Position numbers and translations under genes: made by a program | Notes under the pieces: generated by a model | What the model was told of the DNA's origin: nothing | Databases searched by the model: none | Seen by the model: only the letters and a program-made list of their open reading frames with translations | Shown: in pieces, positions 1 through 9,243 of the stretch | Position numbering within the stretch: position 1 is the first letter of the stretch | Layout: the number at the start of each line of letters is the position of its first letter | Origin: Anopheles merus | Lineage: Eukaryota > Arthropoda > Insecta > Diptera > Culicidae | DNA length: 64,000 bases | Direction of reading: 5' to 3' | NCBI RefSeq assembly: GCF_017562075.2 | Contig: NC_054083.1 | Coordinates: 1,604,501-1,668,500, forward strand

Positions 1-231
1 TAGCTACTCCAGCTACGCCGAAGGATGAGCGTGCTCAGGGCAGCAAACAACTCGCCGGAGCACGGAGCACGGAGCACGAAAGGCATTGTAGGCGCAAGGT
101 CTTGCTGCTGCACGAAGCGGCCAACAAGTAAAAGAGGAACCTGAACTACGGTGGCTCCTCGGCAACATTTGAAACGTGTTTGTAAACAATTCGCATCGTA
201 CCATCCATCTTACACCTGTTTCCATCTACGT

Positions 232-399
232 TCGAATCTCGTGCCGTTTGCATCGAATCGCAAACCACCTGCTTCGAATCGCATGACACTACGATCGAAT
301 GCGTGCATCCATGGTTGAATCACGTGCCAGTACGGTTGAATCGCGTTCCACTGTAGTAGAATCGTATGCCGCTACGATCGAATCGTGTGCCGCTACCAT
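232..399. repeat. 21-bp tandem minisatellite, 8 units
   Basis: Eight consecutive 21-base units, each starting near TCGAATC or TGAATCG with a GTGCC core, run without spacing changes. Units drift in sequence but not in length. A degenerate ninth unit may precede them. Because 21 is a multiple of 3, the minus strand reads as seven-residue repeats with a recurring DST/DSI motif, but I see no evidence of expression. Confidence 0.8.
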
Positions 400-792
400 T
401 GGATTTCTGAAAACATGAGCATAGTTAACTGTTTGTTTACGTTTGCAAGCTATATCTTTCTTCGCCGATGGCATTTGGTACTTAAACATATACATCTTTG
501 AGTAAGTTTGCTTTGGGGACCGTTATTCCAAGCTTATTATTATGAAAATATATTTAATATGAATTTCAGGTTATATGAGTCCCGTAAATAGTCGTGCCAC
601 TTGAAAACATACGTCCCCATTAGAAATCATCAATAGACTAATCAACGACGGCGCTGCATTGAAAGCGGTTCATGGTAGACCTCAAAACTGGTTAGCACTT
701 GATAAAAAGGTAAGAAATTGAGTATTCGACAAACGTGCATGCAATCATCTCTGATCTGTACAAGTTATTCACGAAGTATGATAACTATGAAT

Positions 793-1185
793 TGTAGGGA
801 TCGAGAGCAGCAAGGAAAATAAATATACATCATAGATTAGAATAATGCAAGTAACAATCATTTAATAATGATCAGATAATCAGATAATCAGATAAAAACA
901 TACAAATATAAGTTTAGTCAGTAGAAACATGAAAACAGTTAAGATAGAATAGCGATTAACGAAAAGTATCGGCGCATTCAAAATAAAAATCAGGCTAATC
1001 GCAGAGAGAATGAGATAGCGAGAGGCGATACATCCGTTCGTACGGAAGTGTCAAAATAGGAGGATTTTCGAGGAGAGGAGGAAAATCGTCAGTCTTGTGA
1101 TTGATCTTAGGAAGGATGGACGCAACTATTCGATTGGACGAAATAAAAAGTTGTTATTACTATAAAAATATTTAGGAAATCACCA
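793..1185 (+). mobile_element. Solo LTR (family LTR-A) with GAAT target duplication
   Basis: A 393-bp block starting TGTAGGGATC and ending TCACCA recurs at 8851-9243 in the same orientation with only a few differences. The copy here is flanked by the same four bases, GAAT (789-792 and 1186-1189), as expected for a gypsy-type integration reduced to one LTR. No internal retrotransposon sequence adjoins it. A possible polyadenylation signal (AATAAA) lies near the 3' end. Confidence 0.75.
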
Positions 1186-1187
1186 GA

Positions 1188-1304
1188 ATGGCGCAAGTCG
1201 GTACATCGAACGCTTCTGATGAAAACAATAAGAATGATCAGCGGACCGAGAAAATGGAGTCGATACGGCGACTGCCTGAACGTTCGATTCAAACGGTTCA
1301 ATGA
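1188..1304 (+). CDS. Short uncharacterised ORF beside the solo LTR
   Basis: A 38-codon frame starts at an ATG that overlaps the GAAT target duplication and stops with TGA at 1302-1304. The product is polar and rich in N, D, E and R, with no recognised domain. Another frame stays open to about 1375, where TG/GTATGT resembles a splice donor, so this may be the edge of a decayed host or transposon exon. The function is unknown and the call is weak. Confidence 0.15.
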   Translation: MAQVGTSNASDENNKNDQRTEKMESIRRLPERSIQTVQ

Positions 1305-2085
1305 TGCATCATTGTTGCCGCGGCATTTCGAGATGGCTGGTGGTGGAATTGTGCGACGAAATGACGAAAATTGGTATGTACGCTCCTTGTTTTCTTTGAT
1401 TCTTGTGGCGGAGTGGCAATTTCATTGTTTTAGTGTAGTTTTGAAAACGGATCGGATTGTGTTTGATGGTAAAGAGTTGTTAAATTTGCATGCGGTTCGT
1501 TTGCTTCTGGGGAGACGAAGCACGGCAAACAATAGATTATTTTGACATTTGGAGATGATCGCACAGTTGTCATGTTAATGGTCATAATCCGATCATGCAA
1601 ATTGATCATAATGGTAAAACAAGAGTTCAAATCAAGGTGGAATGTATAATGAGGTGTAGTTATAGCGCTTTTGGCGATCCCCCCCCCCCCCTGGGCTCCG
1701 ATTTTGACAGATGGTTTTCCGCTTGTATATGTATTGATGGATTGTTTACGTTTTGCATGGTCAATATTTGGTGGAGATCAATTTGGGTGAATATTTTAGT
1801 TTATTAGAACACAGCCCGTGATTTAAAATGGAAATTTTCCTTCGAGAACTTGAAGCGTTCGCCAAACGTGGAAAACTAACTGTCAGTTTTCTTCGTCGAT
1901 TCTTCTTCCACCTAGCTGTCAAAACGGACTTATAACTTGACCTGATATCTTTACGGTCCTTGGTTCAAATCTTAAAAAAAACTAAAAAAAAAACAAAAAT
2001 ATGTTGAATAACGAAAATTGAGATTATCGCCTATTAAAAAAACTGAAATTAAGCCTATGGTAAGGCTAAAATTGCACTAAAGAAT
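1305..2085. other. Spacer without recognisable gene
   Basis: AT-rich spacer. It holds a 12-base C run near 1680-1691 and A-rich runs near 1975-2000. No open frame here resembles a known protein. Confidence 0.5.
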
Positions 2086-2580
2086 TGATCGACGCCTCTG
2101 AATGGGATATTTGAGATATGGCTAGAGTGCCTATTTGCTCACTCTAGAGCAACGTATGAACGCATTTATTTTTCAAAAATGTATATATATATACAAACCA
2201 TGGACGCCTCTGGGAGGGCTACAAGAAGTAATAATAGATAAATTAACAAATACTAAGAACTAAACCAGGATATCTAAATACAAAATCAAATAGAATGTTC
2301 AAATTCAATGACGCCTCTGACAGCCCTATATTTGCAATGCAGAACAAAACCATGGACGCCTCTTAGAAGGATACATGTAGAAATAATAAATAAAATAATA
2401 ATTCAAACAATATTAAAACTGTAAAATGAACCAGAATGAATAATTTCAACAAAAACATGATAAAATACAATGACGCCTCTGGAAGGGCTATACTTTTAAT
2501 AAAGAACAAAACCATGGACGCCTTTGGCATGGTTACATGTAGTGATAATTAGTTATACAATGACGCCTCTGGGAGGGCTA
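2086..2580. repeat. Degenerate satellite, left half (GACGCCTCTGGGAGGGCTA core)
   Basis: The core GACGCCTCTGGGAGGGCTA recurs with mutations at about 2089, 2211, 2311, 2355, 2472, 2517 and 2563. Two contexts alternate: copies preceded by ACCATG and followed by ACATGTAG, and copies preceded by ACAATG and followed by TATAC. The core carries a small hairpin (CCTC-TGG-GAGG). The array breaks off at the LINE boundary and resumes at 5446. Confidence 0.75.
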
Positions 2581-2688
2581 TTATTATTTTTATTATTTAT
2601 TTAATCTTCAACGGGCCGTATGGCCTAATTAAGATGTATCATTTCAATAAAAAAAAATACATAGCAAAAACAAGATTTGCATCGCCAT

Positions 2689-3387
2689 TCACTGCGGCCA
2701 CGGCAAAATCCAGAGACGTTCCTTGAAGCACTGAGTTGCGATGTCGAAGTCGAAGCAATCCGAGACAGTGTTGAAGACAGCCGACATGCGGAACATAGGG
2801 TCAGACCGACCAGCACTGGAACGGGGTTGAGCGAGCCGTAGAGTTTCTCTAGACCTAAGTGTTCGGGATGGTGCATAGATATCGACTCGATGCAACAAAG
2901 GCGACGAGTCGATAGAGCCATTTAGCAATCCAGCGATGAAAGAGCATTGTGCATTGCGTCTTCTAACCGAAAGAGGTTCAAGGCCTAGAAGACGGCACCG
3001 CGCAGCATACGGACGAAGATTATTGCGATCCTGCCAGGAAAGTAGGCGTAGGGCATATCTCGTGAGCTTACGTTGAATCGCCTCGAGTCGAGCAATTGAA
3101 GAAGCGGTAGTTGGGCTCCAGACTACGCGCGAATATTCCAGAACCGAACGAACGATGCAGTTGTACACAGCTTTGATGCACATAGGGTTGCGGAATTCAT
3201 TAGTTGTCCGGATAACCACGCCAAGTAATTGATTTCCTCTGGCTACAACGTCATCGATATGCTGTTTAAAGTTCAAACTAAAGTCAAGCAGAACGCCCAG
3301 GTCTTTGGCATGATTCTGTCGATTAACTGCAGTGCCGTCCATGAAGTAAGTCCCAGTCACTGGGCTCCTGCATCGACTAAAAGACAC
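2689..3387 (-). pseudogene. LINE ORF2 C-terminal region (RT thumb and tail), fragment
   Basis: A 232-codon frame continues the LINE ORF2 past the polymerase core. It carries the LGVLLD and GNQLLG patterns followed by RNPM and SVLEY, typical of the region after the RT active site in CR1/jockey-like elements. Further on is a conserved FDFDI-like end that is also recognisable in the LINE at 10.5-13.4 kb. It is out of frame with the RT segment at 3422-4300, with the palm-motif region lost at the junction. Confidence 0.75.
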
Positions 3388-3421
3388 ACAGTAGCATTTC
3401 TCGATGCAGATAGTCAGTCCA

Positions 3422-4300
3422 TTACGCTTGCACCACGAACAGAAGATTTCGATGCAGTCTTGCAGGAATGTTCAATAACCTGTGTTGTGAATAGGCGGGA
3501 GGTAAAGCGAGGGTAACATCGTTGATGAACAATATGAAGAGAAGCGGGCCAATATTGCTTCCTTGTGGCACACCCGAGCTGCTGGCTATTTCTTTGTACA
3601 TGTGCTTATCAATTTTCACGATGTATGTGCGATTAATTAGGTAAGACTTAAGCCACTGTACGAGCGAGCTGGGAACTCCTAGCTTATCGAGTTTAGCGAG
3701 AAGAATTGCGACCGGAAGAGAGTCGAATGCTGCTTTCAGATCTGTATAAATTGCATAGACTTGAGCTCCGGCATCAATTTGACTAGTGCAATAGGTTACA
3801 AATTCAACCAGGTTCGTGGTAGTCAACTTTTTTGGCACGAATCCATATTGATACGGGCTTAGGTAGCTGCGGCATGCATGTAGCAGATGTTTGTATATCA
3901 CTAGTTCGAACATCTTGGCAATGGCACACAAAGATGTAATACCCCGGTAGTTGATGGCATCTGTCCTGTCGCCCTTTTTGTAAATAGGAACCATCCAAGA
4001 TTTCCTCCATGTTTTGGGAAAGGAGCCATTGGCTAGCGATGCATTGAACAATTTTGCAAGGATAGGTGCTACTGTCGTTTGACAGCGTTTCAGCACGGTA
4101 GAAGGAATTCCGTCGGGTCCAGGAGAGGAGGAAGGCTTTAGTTGCGTTAGGGCAGATAAAACGATCTCACTGTCGATGAAAGGAGTGCTCATGTTAATTG
4201 CGCCAGCCGGAGTGTTGACGAGAGCAGCATCAATGGTATCGGTATCATTCATGGCCGGTGAAAAGCAATCTGCGAAGCGATCCGCGAAGAGATTGCACAT
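3422..4300 (-). pseudogene. LINE reverse transcriptase fragment lacking the FADD motif
   Basis: This segment would copy element RNA at a nicked target. A 292-codon frame holds the RT landmarks SSPGPDGIP, YKKGDR, YRGIT, DLKAAFDS and GVPQGSNIGPLLF. The frame then shifts to unrelated residues where the catalytic FADD box should follow, so the product cannot be active. It continues from the endonuclease fragment upstream (higher coordinates) and into the C-terminal fragment downstream. Confidence 0.85.
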
Positions 4301-4384
4301 TTCATTAGTGTTGGCACTTGTTGCTCCTTTGTACGTAATGGATTTCGGTGTATGCGTGGATTTTGTTTTGCTGTTGTAGAAGCG

Positions 4385-5420
4385 TCAAAACGAGTCAGAC
4401 CACCTGCAGAGGTTACGTTGAATTTTACTCAAATATCTGCCATATCGAAACCTGTTATAGCTGCAGTATAAAGAGTGCGTGTCAAAGTAGATCAAGCGAG
4501 ATCTTTGGCAGCGGCGCGTTTGGTAGTGACGATAAGCAGCTCTTTTTACACGTTTGAGTTGTTTGAGTGTGCGGTCCGCCCAGGGGGGGTTAGGTTTAGG
4601 ACGCTGAACTGGGACGCATACAACAAAGGCATGCAGCATGAAGGACGAGAATGAACATACTGCTTCGTCAAGTGAAATAAAATTGGAACAATGAAAGCTA
4701 TTGTTAAACATTGATATCATGTCGTTCAGTTTCACATAGTCAGCTTTAGCAAAGTTATAACGATAAAATGCGGTTGTCGTCGAGTTTTGTCGAGTCGTCG
4801 AATTGCGTCGGGTCGACGAGTTAATACGTACATTGAAGTCAAACGCCGGATGGTAGGAGTCAAGAGGTACAAGCGGAACAACACTTGGAAAGACAGGCGA
4901 ACACAATTTAGCTGCAGCATTGTTAGCGTTTTGGCTGGTCTGGTGGTACAGTCGTCAACTCGTACGACGTAACAACATGCCCGTCATGGGTTCAAGTCCC
5001 GAATAGACCGTGCCCCCATACGTAGGACTGACTATCCTGCTATGGTAACAATAAGTCACTGAAAGCCAAGCTCACTTCATTAGTGGGTACTAGCAGGCCT
5101 TGACCGACAACGGTTGTTGTGCCAAAGAAGAAGAAGAAGATTGTTAGCGTAGAGCAAGTCAAGCATGCGTCCGTGCGAATTATTGATGTGATTAAGTTGC
5201 ACTAATCCGTTAAATTTAAATCCATCCACAAAGGTGTTGTTGGCCAGTGAGCATGCAGTTGGTTCATAGTGCGTGATTGATGAGTATGCTGGCGAGGACG
5301 AAGGATCAGCTGTGGACCAGCTTATGCTAAGCTGATTGAAATAGCCAAAAACAAACAGCAGATCCGAAGGCTTCAGTGTGAGAGTGAAGCCGCTGATACA
5401 ATCATGTAGAGAGCGAAGAG
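4385..5420 (-). pseudogene. LINE endonuclease C-terminal half, split by a SINE
   Basis: The minus strand encodes an APE-type endonuclease end: a GYFN version of the usual GDFN motif near 5330-5360, a LDLL segment near 5160, and an LDSYHPAF block near 4850 in place of the usual SDH region. A SINE at 4930-5139 interrupts it. A short run rich in S, T and R (about 4785-4830) comes from a simple TCG/TTG-type expansion. The N-terminal half of the domain is absent. Confidence 0.65.
4930..5139 (+). mobile_element. tRNA-derived SINE (SINE200-like), 11-bp target duplication
   Basis: About 210 bp with a polymerase III style head: a box A-like TGGTACAGTCGTCAA and a box B-like GGGTTCAAGTCC. The tail is AAGAAGAAGAAG. 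It is flanked by perfect 11-base repeats ATTGTTAGCGT (4919-4929 and 5140-5150), the mark of LINE-driven insertion. A close copy lies at 49022-49236. The resemblance to Anopheles SINE200 is from memory of that family and not from alignment. Confidence 0.85.
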
Positions 5421-5445
5421 TCGATATCTCGGAGCTAAGCTGCGG

Positions 5446-5860
5446 TATATTTGTTATAACGAATTAAATCATGGACGCCTCTGGGAGGGCTACACGTAGT
5501 AATACTTAATTATAAAAAAATGAAGGAAACAATATTAAAACTGAAAAATTAACAAGAATAAATAATTCGAAAAATAGTAAAATACAATGACGCTTCTGGG
5601 AGGGCTATACCTGTAATAAATAACAAAACCATGCACGCCTCTGAGAGGGCTACATGAAGTGAAACATGGTTATACAATGACGCCTCTGTGAGGGCTATAC
5701 TTGTTATAAAAAATTAAATCATCGGCACCGCTGGGAGCGCTACATATAGAAATAATTTAAAAAAAATAATGAAAGTAACATTATTGATACTGAAAGATGT
5801 ACCAGGATTATTAATAAAAAAAACAGATGAAATACAATGACGCCTCTGAGAGGGTTATGT
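5446..5860. repeat. Degenerate satellite, right half
   Basis: The same alternating core as at 2086-2580 recurs at about 5472, 5590, 5635, 5682, 5725 and 5840, with an outlying copy near 6345-6365. The sequence right after the LINE (TATTTGTTATAACGAATTAAATC) matches what follows GGGCTA in an uninterrupted unit at about 5697. This places the LINE insertion inside one repeat unit. Confidence 0.75.
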
Positions 5861-6597
5861 AGAGAATGGAAATAGCATAGGAGGAGCAAAAGAAGAGAGA
5901 ACGTAAAACTTGTACTAAAAACATCAAAAAAGTAATTAATTTCACATAGAAGAACGTAACCGGCTTTGCGACGTAACAGAGATTTCAAATAGCCGGCGAA
6001 TCAGAAGGAGATGGAAATGGAGAAGCAGAGAGAGATAGAAATATCAGGGCGAAATAACGTAGGAAACGTCAGGCAAGGAAAATGAAGAAAACGTCAAAAG
6101 AAGGAAACGAGTCAGTCATGTGTTTAGAGAAGTCGAAGACAGACGTAAAGCAAGAACAAGCTAAATATAATTTAAAGAACCCTTTTAATTAGAAGGAACT
6201 TATTTTAAATAAAAAGATGTCAAAAAGAACCTTAAATCACGACAGGTTACTTACAATAATAATTATAGAATTGGATGTATGAGTAGCGAAACAAATGAAC
6301 ATATAAGAAGTTTGTGGTTTAACATAAATCAAAAAGTAATATGAACTCCTCTAGGAGGGCTATATGAGGAGATTGCTCAATTTTTCACGTTATATTCATC
6401 TGAGTTTGCTTGAATATTGCATTTCAAACATTTAACTAAAACATGGACTAGGAGGACTAGAGGAGAAACTTCTAGAGTTACTGATTTAACGTACGAGCAT
6501 GATACATAGAGTGAATATGGGTTCGTCCATTGAAGTTTTATTAATGCGATCCATAGTAGATGGTTTACTTTAGACATCTTTTATGGGTAGGAATATA
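5861..6597. other. Spacer without recognisable gene
   Basis: Purine-rich (5870-6200) then AT-rich sequence. Short phrases near 6100-6140 loosely resemble the 3' part of LTR-A (GTCAGTC...TGTG...), so an old LTR remnant is possible but not supported. No credible protein is seen. Confidence 0.4.
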
Positions 6598-7133
6598 GGG
6601 GGCCTATCCGTTTTAAGCTCGTAGGCTGAAATTTCAGCCTGTCAGCTTTTTGCATTGTATATCAGTTTTCGAGCTGCTATCTAAGTGTGTATAATATACA
6701 GGTGGGCTTATCCCAAGGTGTATGAATTTAGAAGACTGATTTTTATCGCTTCTGTTTCTGAATGAAGATTTTAAGAGTGTTTTGTGTATTCGTCATGCCT
6801 TCAGAAAGCTTGTTTGAACAAAAGTTTTCACCCATCCTGTCAAAAAGTGATATTCAAATTTGGTTATAAAATATGCTATGAGACCACCTGGACTACATGC
6901 ACTTTGATTCTGGATTCCATCACCAGATCTCTTTAATACACCTTGGGATAAATGTAAACAAACCCGTGTTTTCGAGCAGGTACTCGAATCTAATTCTAGC
7001 TTTGTGGCTAGAATAATCTAGACTGAAAATTGCAGGCTAGTTTTTTGTGTGGTTTTGTATGGATTGTTTACATGATTTCAGCCTCCAACTGTCAAACTCC
7101 ATACAAAAACTAACTAGAATCGTGAAGGCCCCC
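6598..7133. mobile_element. MITE with GGGGGCCT ends and fold-back interior
   Basis: A 536-bp noncoding element begins GGGGGCCT and ends AGGCCCCC, flanked by ATA on both sides (6595-6597, 7134-7136). It contains a perfect 16-base palindrome GGCTGAAATTTCAGCC (6624-6639). It also has a 15-base inverted pair, TTATCCCAAGGTGTA (6708-6722) and its complement (6937-6951). A second, internally deleted copy lies at 7429-8225. It has no coding capacity and would depend on a transposase from elsewhere; the 3-bp duplication would suit a PIF/Harbinger-type enzyme. Confidence 0.65.
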
Positions 7134-7665
7134 ATAGTTGGAATTGGACTGAAACCATTATATATTTAGCCGTAAATTGATCGTATATTGAATATATTAC
7201 TACGATCGAGTCCATGAAAATTATATATTCAGAGTTGATATTTTGAAAAGAAAGCATCTTTCATTTAACCTTGAATCCAAACCGGATGGATTTCTTGTAA
7301 TGTCACCCAGTTGATGGTCAATAATAATAATAAAAAAAACTTAAAAATGTATAAAATTATTTTTTGGTCTATTTATCCTTGAATTGTCATCGAAAATTAT
7401 TGCAGATATTATAAGTGATATTGAGAATAGGCTGAAATTTCAGCCTGTGAGCTGTTTGCATTGTATAGCAGTTTTCGAGCAGCTATCTAAGTGGGTATAA
7501 TATACAGGTGGGCTTATCCCAAGGTGGATGAATTTAGAAGCCAGAATTTTATTGCTTCTGCATCTGAATGAAGATAGCAGGTACTTGAATCTAATTCTAG
7601 CTTTGAGGCTAGAATAATCTAGACTGAAATTGCAGGCTAGTTTTTTGTGTGGTTTTGTATGAAGT

Positions 7666-8178
7666 TGTAGCGACCAGAGCGCCATCTGGTGCGCACACCT
7701 AGAACTACCGACCAAAATGTTTAACGGGCTTGTTAGGCAGGGACTGCACACAAAGCTAGAGCAGGACAAACAGTGGTAGCATGCTGCACCGCAGCTATAA
7801 AAACGGTGGCTTGCTCCATACACGTTCTCTCTCGTCTTAAACGTTTCGACACCGATACGCGCATATCCGTCCGGCTTAACCGATACATTCTCTTCTCCGG
7901 CAACTCTCGAACGAACAACACTAATTTTCGCGTCTCTCCCGAACTCACCGTTCCGCGGCTTAAAAGAAAAAGGAATAAATCGAATTCTACCAAAACGTAG
8001 TTCGCAAAGCGTGTTGCGTATCTTTTAAAAAAATTAGTGACCACATTTGTGGCGCCCCTAAAACTGGTGACCCCGACGTGATTTGCAACCCGCCGCAGCA
8101 TGCCGTCGGGATCCCCTAAAACTGGTGACCCCGACGTGATTTGCAACCCGCCGCGGCATGCCGTCGGGATCCCCTAAA
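7666..8178 (+). mobile_element. Solo LTR of a tRNA-Trp-primed gypsy element, AAGT target duplication
   Basis: The insertion begins TGTAGCGACC and is flanked by AAGT (7662-7665 and 8179-8182). A TATAAAA box lies near 7796 and an AATAAA signal near 7975. The LTR proper ends around 8062 in CCCCTAAAA and is followed by TGGTGACCCCGACGTGAT, the tRNA-Trp-complementary primer site known from CsRn1-type elements. Two 58-bp copies of LTR end plus primer site follow, then a third LTR end. No coding region remains. Confidence 0.7.
8055..8170 (+). repeat. 58-bp tandem duplication spanning LTR end and primer site
   Basis: Units 8055-8112 and 8113-8170 each run from CCCCTAAAA through the tRNA-Trp primer site to GCCGTCGGGAT. 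They differ by one base seen by eye (CGCAGC versus CGCGGC). A third CCCCTAAA at 8171-8178 closes the insertion. Confidence 0.85.
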
Positions 8179-8225
8179 AAGTGTTTACATTATTTCAGCG
8201 TCCAACTGTCAAACTATATGTATTA

Positions 8226-8850
8226 TCCACGTTAACCTTTCTTTTCAGTAAGGACAGCCAACTTAAGTTTGGGAAAATTGACACCGACATCACGTCTTCA
8301 CGATGGAAGGATAGCAACAACATTTTATTATGCAGACATAATGGAGCAATGCGGGGGATACATCACAAGGATCATGAATTCAAAAATAAGACTCATGGAT
8401 ATAAAACAAGCTGAAGATTTTCAAGAATTCAAGGAAATATGCCATGACTATTATACGGCTCTTAGCAAGATCAGCGCCATATTCAGGAAAACGAAGGCAG
8501 GGTTGATGCAAATGGCGAACATTATTACTGATTTTATCATCTATTACAAAAACAAAAATCACGAAAATAACAAAAAAAAACTTTTGACAACTTGAGGAAG
8601 CAGAATTTTCCTTATAGGAAAATAAGGAAATAGGAGCAGAAGGTAGTATTTTTTATTATATATTTCATATAATGTTTACGAGATTACTACGGTCTGGGTT
8701 ACTCATAAAAACCAGTGGTCATAGAATCATGAACAAAATCAAAGTTATCGCAAGATATACGTAGTCTAAATAGTAAAGTAGATTAAATTTAAGTAAGAAA
8801 TTAAACTGAAGAACCACTACTAAATCATAAAGTGTAGGCGAGGAGAAGGA
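8226..8850 (+). mobile_element. 3' internal remnant of an LTR-A retrotransposon
   Basis: This stretch lies directly upstream of the LTR at 8851 and ends in a purine run, GAGGAGAAGGA (8840-8850). That is where the plus-strand primer of a retrotransposon sits. It is therefore best read as the 3' internal end of the element whose LTRs are at 793 and 8851. A TTTCTTTTCAG splice-acceptor-like site precedes the ORF at 8269. The 5' extent is unknown. Confidence 0.45.
8269..8595 (+). CDS. Unrecognised ORF, probably 3' end of an LTR-A element protein
   Basis: A 108-codon frame whose product I do not recognise. It is rich in I, K, N and Y, with an amphipathic middle (about residues 35-75) that may be helical and an N/K-rich end. 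No catalytic motif is visible. Its position between an acceptor-like site and the polypurine tract before the LTR suggests a terminal gag, env-like or accessory segment. A spurious ORF is the main alternative. Confidence 0.3.
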   Translation: MGKLTPTSRLHDGRIATTFYYADIMEQCGGYITRIMNSKIRLMDIKQAEDFQEFKEICHDYYTALSKISAIFRKTKAGLMQMANIITDFIIYYKNKNHENNKKKLLTT

Positions 8851-9243
8851 TGTAGGGATCGAGAGCAGCAAGGAAAATAAATATATATCATAGATTAGAA
8901 TAATGCAAGTAACAATCATTTAATAATGATCATATAATCAGATAATCAGATAAAACATACAAATGTAAGTTTAGTCAGTAGAAACATGAAAACAGTTAAG
9001 ATAGAATAGCGATTAACGAAAAGTATCGGCGCATTCAAAATAAAAATCAGGCTAATCGCAGAGAGAATGAGATAGCGAGAGGCGATACATCCGTTCGTAC
9101 GGAAGTGTCAAAATAGGAGGATTTTCGAGGAGAGGAGGAAAATCGTCAGTCTTGTGATTGATCTTAGGAAGGATGGACGCAACTATTCGATTGGACGAAA
9201 TAAAAAGTTGTTATTACTATAAAAATAATTCAGGAAATCACCA
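8851..9243 (+). mobile_element. LTR of family LTR-A (probable 3' LTR)
   Basis: This is the same 393-bp sequence as 793-1185, with a handful of substitutions and small indels. A polypurine run (8840-8850) sits immediately upstream, so it looks like a 3' LTR of a truncated element. The flanks (AGGA before, CATG after) do not match, so no target duplication is present. Confidence 0.65.

Larger units (their letters stand above)
2581..5445 (-). mobile_element. Broken non-LTR retrotransposon (LINE-1 of this window, CR1/jockey-like)
   Basis: A minus-strand LINE with, in 5' to 3' order, the end of an endonuclease domain, a reverse transcriptase and a C-terminal region. It ends at the left in an ATAAATAATAA-type tail near 2585-2605. 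It lies inside the satellite: the repeat stops at 2580 and resumes in register at 5446. The 5' end is truncated within the endonuclease. A SINE is inserted at 4930-5139, and several frameshifts show it is dead. Confidence 0.85.
7429..8225. mobile_element. Second copy of the fold-back MITE, deleted and interrupted
   Basis: Positions 7430-7665 and 8179-8225 match the MITE at 6598-7133, including the 16-base palindrome (7430-7445). About 205 bp of the middle is missing (equivalent to 6770-6976) and both outer ends are lost. A 513-bp solo LTR (7666-8178) splits it. Comparing the two copies reveals the empty target site of that LTR. Confidence 0.65.

Noticed and set aside
2086..2600. CRISPR-like array of short repeats and spacers
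   Set aside because: Repeat units are degenerate, spacing is irregular, linkers are AT-rich and related to each other, and the surroundings are eukaryotic transposons with introns.
4935..5010. A functional tRNA gene with intact box A and box B
   Set aside because: The cloverleaf does not close, and the segment is the head of a SINE flanked by an 11-bp target duplication with an AAG tail.
793..9243. The two LTR-A copies as the two ends of one 8.4-kb retrotransposon
   Set aside because: The left copy has its own matching GAAT on both sides, so it is a solo LTR. The sequence between holds unrelated LINE, SINE and MITE elements and no gag-pol.
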